22,727 nucleotides of DNA. Origin: Priapulus caudatus. Its lineage: Eukaryota > Priapulida > Priapulimorpha > Priapulimorphida > Priapulidae. This document shows, in pieces, positions 18,787 through 22,727 of this stretch. The position numbers and the translations under genes are program-made. The stretch covers positions 152,173 through 174,899 of the forward strand of contig NW_014577714.1 in the NCBI RefSeq assembly GCF_000485595.1, read 5' to 3'. Below the pieces are notes generated by a model, which had not been told where the DNA came from, did no database searches, and saw nothing but the letters and a program-made list of their open reading frames with translations. Numbering within the stretch: position 1 is the first letter of the stretch; every line of letters begins with the position of its first letter.

Positions 18787-18892
18787 CACACTGATGACAG
18801 ATATATACGTCTCAACTATAATATGTATCAATCTTCTTGGCAAATTCCTAGGAATGTTTGTCTACACCCACTAGCAATGCTTTTCATCATAC

Positions 18893-19742
18893 CTTTATTT
18901 TTGATGTTGGTATCTCCTGTCACCTCCTCGATATCATCCTCGAAATCATCTGCAATATCCCTGTAATCATCTTCAATACCGTAATTACTATCATCACCAT
19001 AGTCATAATCGTTACCATCATCATATTCATTTTCTTCAGAAGCATCACTGCTAAAATCATATTCAGTAGTACCAGTAGTATCAATATCATCAGCATCATC
19101 TTCATCTTCTACATCTGCATCGTATTCAGTGTCCTCAGAAACTTTCAACTCTTCTGCAATACTTTTCTGCAGCTCAATGGCATCGTGTAAATATTCATCC
19201 TGATTAGCTACATCTACGCCAACCAAAAGATCTTTCAGTTTAAGTCTGCCCTTCCCTTCGAGCTGCTGTGAAGGTGTGTAATCTAATGTGGCAGCATCTG
19301 TTGCTGGCTTCTGATGTAAAATCGTCTCTGAATTCCCTGGGTGCTTAGTGTAGCGCAGTCTCGCTATGACTAACTGCAAGTCTTCATTTTCATTAATCAG
19401 GTCATTCACTTGCCCTTTCAATGCTTCTATCATTTTGAGCTGTTTTTCATGTAACATTTCCCTCTCTGCATCATGCTTGTTTTTCATTTGGCTGTTGTTG
19501 TCATTAATAGAATGAGTGTCTGGACTCTCAGCTTGGTTTGCAGTAGGGCTGTCAAGTTTGGTCAACATTAACTCTAGTCTATGCTCCAACTGCTGCATGC
19601 GCTCGAAGTAGTCCGGCTGAAGTTGCTTCAAATCAAGCTGCTCTGTTTCAAGTTTATCCTGGTTGTTAATGTCTGAAGCAACGCAAGACTCGGTTGTGAT
19701 TGCTGGTAGGCGATCAAATGATGCTGTGCTGCCACCTGGTAT
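18893..19742 (-). CDS. CCPG1-like protein, coiled-coil and acidic exon (283 codons)
   Basis: Acceptor CTAAATCCAG in phase 0, donor AAAG|GTATGA in phase 1. After about 40 residues (IPGGSTASFDRLPAITTE...) a coiled coil runs over roughly residues 38-115 (QLEHRLELMLTKL, MLHEKQLKMIEALKG, LINENEDLQLVIARL). A Lys/Leu segment (RLKLKDLLVGV) follows. The last 90 or so residues are dominated by Asp, Glu and Tyr (NEYDDGNDYDYGDDSNYG). Coiled coil directly after the membrane segment is the CCPG1/PBXIP1 arrangement; the acidic tail is specific to this protein as far as I can see. It is encoded by an impure ATC/ATA trinucleotide tract on the plus strand, which may vary in length. Confidence 0.88.
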
Positions 19743-19794
19743 CTGGATTTAGACGAAAAATGGTAAGTTTAGAATAATTATACAGAAAACGATT

Positions 19795-19843
19795 ACCACG
19801 CACACGCACACGCACACGCACACGCACACGCACACACATATAT
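19795..19843. repeat. CACACG/CA microsatellite in an intron
   Basis: Near-perfect CGCACA hexamer array grading into (CA)n. It lies just upstream of the acceptor at 19743 in the gene's direction. Confidence 0.9.
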
Positions 19844-20114
19844 ACTACACTCACAAACACTCTTAGATTATAACACCTAGACGAGGTGTAGTAAGTTAGC
19901 ACGTCACTCATAAGGTTACTTTCAACGTTTGCAGACCAACCATATCCAAATGAAACAATAAACAGTGGCCATCTGGTTGATTATTCATTCCACAGCTACA
20001 ATTGGTGTAACTAAGAATGATATGTAAGCTATAAAATGACACATTAACTATTTAAATTATTTTGTTACTAAATTGATCATAATTAACATATTAACTGTAA
20101 TATATTTCACTTAC

Positions 20115-20185
20115 TGTAAATGTAGATGGAGTTTCAACAACGTGCGGCAATTCATCGGTGATGCTCAACTCGTTGTCGGTTTGAA
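20115..20185 (-). CDS. CCPG1-like protein, short linker exon (phase 1 to 0)
   Basis: Acceptor TTAAAAATCAAG and donor ACA|GTAAGT. The 71 bases give QTDNELSITDELPHVVETPS then TFT, an acidic juxtamembrane linker. Phase 0 at the end matches 19742. Phase 1 at the start is the only open reading. The other two frames contain stops. Confidence 0.7.
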
Positions 20186-20207
20186 CTTGATTTTTAAAAG
20201 AAATTAC

Positions 20208-20236
20208 ATTTACACACACACACACACAAACACATA
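20208..20236. repeat. CA microsatellite
   Basis: (CA)n with AAA interruption just upstream of the exon at 20185. Confidence 0.85.
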
Positions 20237-20458
20237 TATTAGTATAAAATAGAATTCAGAATACTTATGCCAATCTTGATAGCCAGAATCTTAAAGGAAA
20301 TCTTTGATCAATGCTAACTAAACTCTTAATTAAAAGTTGCTTGTAGCTATGATAATTGGCATTGGAATTACACATTTACAGGGTAGGTGACTAATTTGTT
20401 TCTTACTACATTTTACATGTAACAATGTGAAACAATGATGAATATTTATAAAGTTTAC

Positions 20459-20670
20459 ATATTATCGAGGACAATGCAAATTTTGTCAGTGGCCAGTGTA
20501 GGAATAAGAAAAAAAAGTTAACATCAGCACTGCAACCAACCAGTACCATAACTTGTTGTTATGGTAATGCTGGGACAGTCTAGTATGAGGCCCGCTGTGA
20601 CCATCAAACGAATCTATGGCATCAGATGGCATGCCTGAGGAAAGCTCAGGCAGATCTTCTTCTCCACTAA
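20459..20670 (-). CDS. CCPG1-like protein, transmembrane exon; right end uncertain
   Basis: Acceptor ATTTATAG; the two first bases complete the codon left by 21290-21144. Residues SGEEDLPELSSGMPSDAIDS lead to HNNKLWYWLVAVLMLTFF, a single membrane span preceded by charged cytosolic sequence. A run of eight T (20509-20516, A on plus) puts the frame into TGA at 20486-20488. With nine T the frame stays open through LFLHWPLTKF to donor AAT|GTAAAC (20459) in phase 1, exactly what the next exon (20185) needs. The end is therefore either a one-base assembly error, an indel allele, or an unseen donor upstream. Confidence 0.65.
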
Positions 20671-20766
20671 CTATAAATATATATAAACAACTATAATATA
20701 AACATAATATATATATATCAGGGGGTGAATAATGGCAAATTTTTCATTTTGTGAATATTTACTCCT

Positions 20767-20767
20767 A

Positions 20768-20802
<35 letters not shown>

Positions 20803-20804
20803 GA
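20767..20804. repeat. TA microsatellite
   Basis: (TA)n run with TATG at the end, within the intron between 21144 and 20670. A similar shorter run lies at about 20707-20719. Confidence 0.85.
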
Positions 20805-21143
20805 GGGTACAACAGTGTATATAACAGACTGTTTAAGCTCACATATTCATTAGCAGAAGAAAAATAATACATGCATTATTTTATTTCTGATATCATAACC
20901 GAACACTCAAAAGAAGAGTGTGAAATGACAAGTTAAAAACTTCAGTTACATATCGGTTTGTCTGAACTAAATTAGTAATCGTCATGGGTTATAACCACGT
21001 GATCCTTTAGTGGCTAGCTGTGGCTATTTAACTCTCAAGGTAGCCCACTCTATTTGAACACGTATGAATTTGAAGATGTATATAGATTTATGTATTCTCC
21101 TTTAGACACATAGTACAGAAATTAAGCAATAATGTAGAATTAC

Positions 21144-21290
21144 CTTTGTCAGGTACCTTGCTTGTCAGCTCTGTGGAGCTCGGCTGTCCAGGGTCAGACT
21201 GTGTGAGTGGTTCCAGTCTTGTGCTGCTATCATCACTATCGACGTCGGCGTCTTGACTGCTTTCAACATCAAGGGGGCTTTTCGGTGCTA
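21144..21290 (-). CDS. CCPG1-like protein, acidic cytosolic exon (phase 1 to 1)
   Basis: Acceptor TGTGTCACAG and donor AAAG|GTAATT. The 147 bases encode APKSPLDVESSQDADVDSDD, then SSTRLEPLTQSDPGQPSSTE and a short end. It is Ser/Asp-rich with SP and SD/SE sites likely to be phosphorylated. Symmetric phase 1-1 means skipping would keep the frame. Confidence 0.8.
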
Positions 21291-21779
21291 CTGTGACACA
21301 CAAATAATTGCACAATCTAGAATCAATCACAGAATAAATGACTAATGCACACCTAATCGAACACAAACCTAAACACATTTATAGCATTGAGGTGCCCATA
21401 TTTAATTTTTAATTTGTTCCGGTCTTAATCTTGTAATTTCTTATATATCTCTAAAATGTTTGAGCCTTTACTGCATAATTAGTTTACCAGCATATATTTC
21501 AATGTATGCATAAAAAATATTACATCAATATAAACATGAAAATACGTTCACTAGTGTTGTATCTCTCTTAATGCATAAATTAGAGTAGATATTATTGCCT
21601 CTCATCACTCTTACTCCGATAAATTAGAGGACGCAGATATGTGTAACTCAACCACTGCCTTTATTCCTGGAATCCCGAGAGTGCTCCCTTCCCGCCAAAA
21701 CGATACATCAACAATAGAACATTACAACTAGCTATATTAATGCAATGGCACACGTGCAATATGAACACCATAAACTTAC

Positions 21780-21896
21780 TGCAGGAACGAGACATGAAGT
21801 TAAACTGAGAACCAGAGCTACTAAGGGCTGAGAAAGTAGAAAAATCCATCTGTTCACTGCCAGAGACTTCTGGATCAAGCTTTACGAAATCCGATT
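21780..21896 (-). CDS. CCPG1-like protein, FIR-type motif exon (phase 1 to 1)
   Basis: Acceptor GTTATTACAG, donor TGCA|GTAAGT. The exon encodes ESDFVKLDPEVSGSEQMDFS, then TFSALSSSGSQFNFMSRSC. Joined to the end of the previous exon it reads SDESDFVKLDPE. Human CCPG1 has SDDSDIVTLEPP, one of its two motifs that bind the FIP200 (RB1CC1) claw domain, followed at similar distance by a Ser-rich SSSSSQYTF stretch that resembles SALSSSGSQFNF here. This is the best link to the CCPG1 family. It is symmetric in phase, so it could be skipped as a cassette. Confidence 0.85.
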
Positions 21897-22247
21897 CTGT
21901 AATAACACGAAAAAACGTAAAGCATGAAACAATTAAATGCATTGCCAGTGCAAGTTTGTTGTTCTATACAATGTGTGAAAATATTTTGAAAATGGTTTGG
22001 TATTCCAATAAATCATATGCACAGGGTTATGTAGATGACTGGCAGCCAATAATTTGGTTTATTGTGATGACGATAACTCAATCCTATTTTGGTTCTGTAA
22101 ACACTTTCTGTTGTTCAATATTTGAGAAACACATGATTGTATCCTGGACCACTCCGTCATAAAATAAAGTGTAGTCACAATTATGGTAATAGTACCAAAA
22201 ACACCAGTAATAGACTAATAGTACTGATGGTGGTGGTATTGTGGGTA

Positions 22248-22248
22248 N
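22248..22248. other. Ambiguous base (N)
   Basis: Single N in the intron between 22277 and 21896. It does not touch coding sequence but shows that the assembly has unresolved positions. Confidence 0.95.
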
Positions 22249-22276
22249 CTATGTAACTGATAATAGAATATCATAC

Positions 22277-22592
22277 CGTCGCTCGAGTCACCAATCGTGT
22301 CGCCAGGTTTCTCTAGCTCTGGAATGGAGTCCTTATCTTCTGTGCCACTACTTCTCTCATCATCACATGCCTTAGGATCAACATCTAGTGCAGCCTCAGT
22401 CTGTCTCTCACTCTCTGTATGTGCTTCTGTGTTGGCAGCATTAGTAATATTCTCATTCCCAGCAGTAGCAATGTTGCCTACTGCCTCCGCCTCATAAGGT
22501 TGCGCACCACTGGAGCTTGCAGTTACTGTTGGATTTGCTGTCATATCATCCATTTTCACTTCCAATTGTCCTTCCTGACTAGATGCTACATC
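22277..22592 (-). CDS. CCPG1-like: CCPG1-like protein, first exon inside the window (partial gene)
   Basis: Acceptor TTTTCCACTTTAG precedes an in-frame DVASSQEGQLEVKMDDMTAN, so this is an internal exon and the true start lies right of the window. The rest is Ala/Thr/Glu-rich and disordered (EAHTESERQTEAALDVDPK), ending GDTIGDSSD plus one base at donor GACG|GTATGA. Summing the exons from here to 11472, the visible protein is about 980 residues, longer than human CCPG1 (about 760) or PBXIP1 (about 730). Known biology of CCPG1: an ER membrane protein with cytosolic N-terminus and luminal C-terminus that recruits ATG8 proteins and FIP200 for ER-phagy; PBXIP1 shares the layout. Whether this protein does the same is inference. 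Its LIR motif, if any, would lie in the missing N-terminus. Confidence 0.75.
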
Positions 22593-22727
22593 CTAAAGTG
22601 GAAAATAGTACAAGTGACTTTGGAATTAGGGGACAAAATAGCGCAAAAATCCAAGGTACCTAAGAATGACTTAACACACAGGTCTGCCAAACTTAATAAT
22701 GAGTCTTTATTTACTTAAAATTAAAGC

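Overview
The window is eukaryotic, from an invertebrate animal genome. The coding regions are split into short exons with GT-AG junctions, the background is AT-rich and full of microsatellites and transposon remnants, and the two recognisable genes are animal glycosylation and ER-membrane families. One ambiguous base (22248) marks it as draft assembly. I cannot name the species or the phylum.

Left part (1-3640): repeat-rich DNA with no gene I can support. It holds a tandem duplication of about 0.45 kb, two tRNA-like SINE heads, a Helitron-type 3' terminus, a GATGG/CATGG array and three telomere-type TTAGGG units. Then come the last two exons of a plus-strand chondroitin sulfate synthase (3641-3754 and 4439-5941), with a near-perfect fold-back element in the intron between them. 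The final exon is extremely rich in G and C at third codon positions; the exon before it and the surroundings are not. The 5' exons lie to the left of the window.

Middle (5942-10140): 3' UTR, then intergenic DNA with a probable Helitron 5' end and two copies of an element carrying long GT arrays. One weak plus-strand terminal exon candidate lies at 9894-9958.

Right part (10141-22592): one long minus-strand gene, convergent with the synthase. I joined its exons by matching splice phases: 22592-22277, 21896-21780, 21290-21144, 20670-about 20459, 20185-20115, 19742-18893, 17767-17560, 16863-16622, 16427-16291, 12122-11472, and perhaps 10404-10171. The product has an acidic N-terminal part with an SDESDFVKLDPE motif, one membrane segment, a coiled coil, a long Asp/Glu/Tyr-rich stretch and a Cys- and sequon-containing C-terminal part. 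This layout and motif resemble the CCPG1/PBXIP1 family, in which CCPG1 is an ER-phagy receptor. The first exon(s) lie to the right of the window.

The most interesting structure is a tandem duplication (12013-13906 and 13907-16197) inside the last large intron of that gene. It copied the splice acceptor and the first 110 bases of the penultimate or last coding exon. The copy gives the transcript either an alternative short C-terminus or, through an internal donor, a symmetric 96-base exon that would add 32 residues in frame. The right breakpoint lies inside a small inverted-repeat transposon, and the junction shows 2-bp microhomology.
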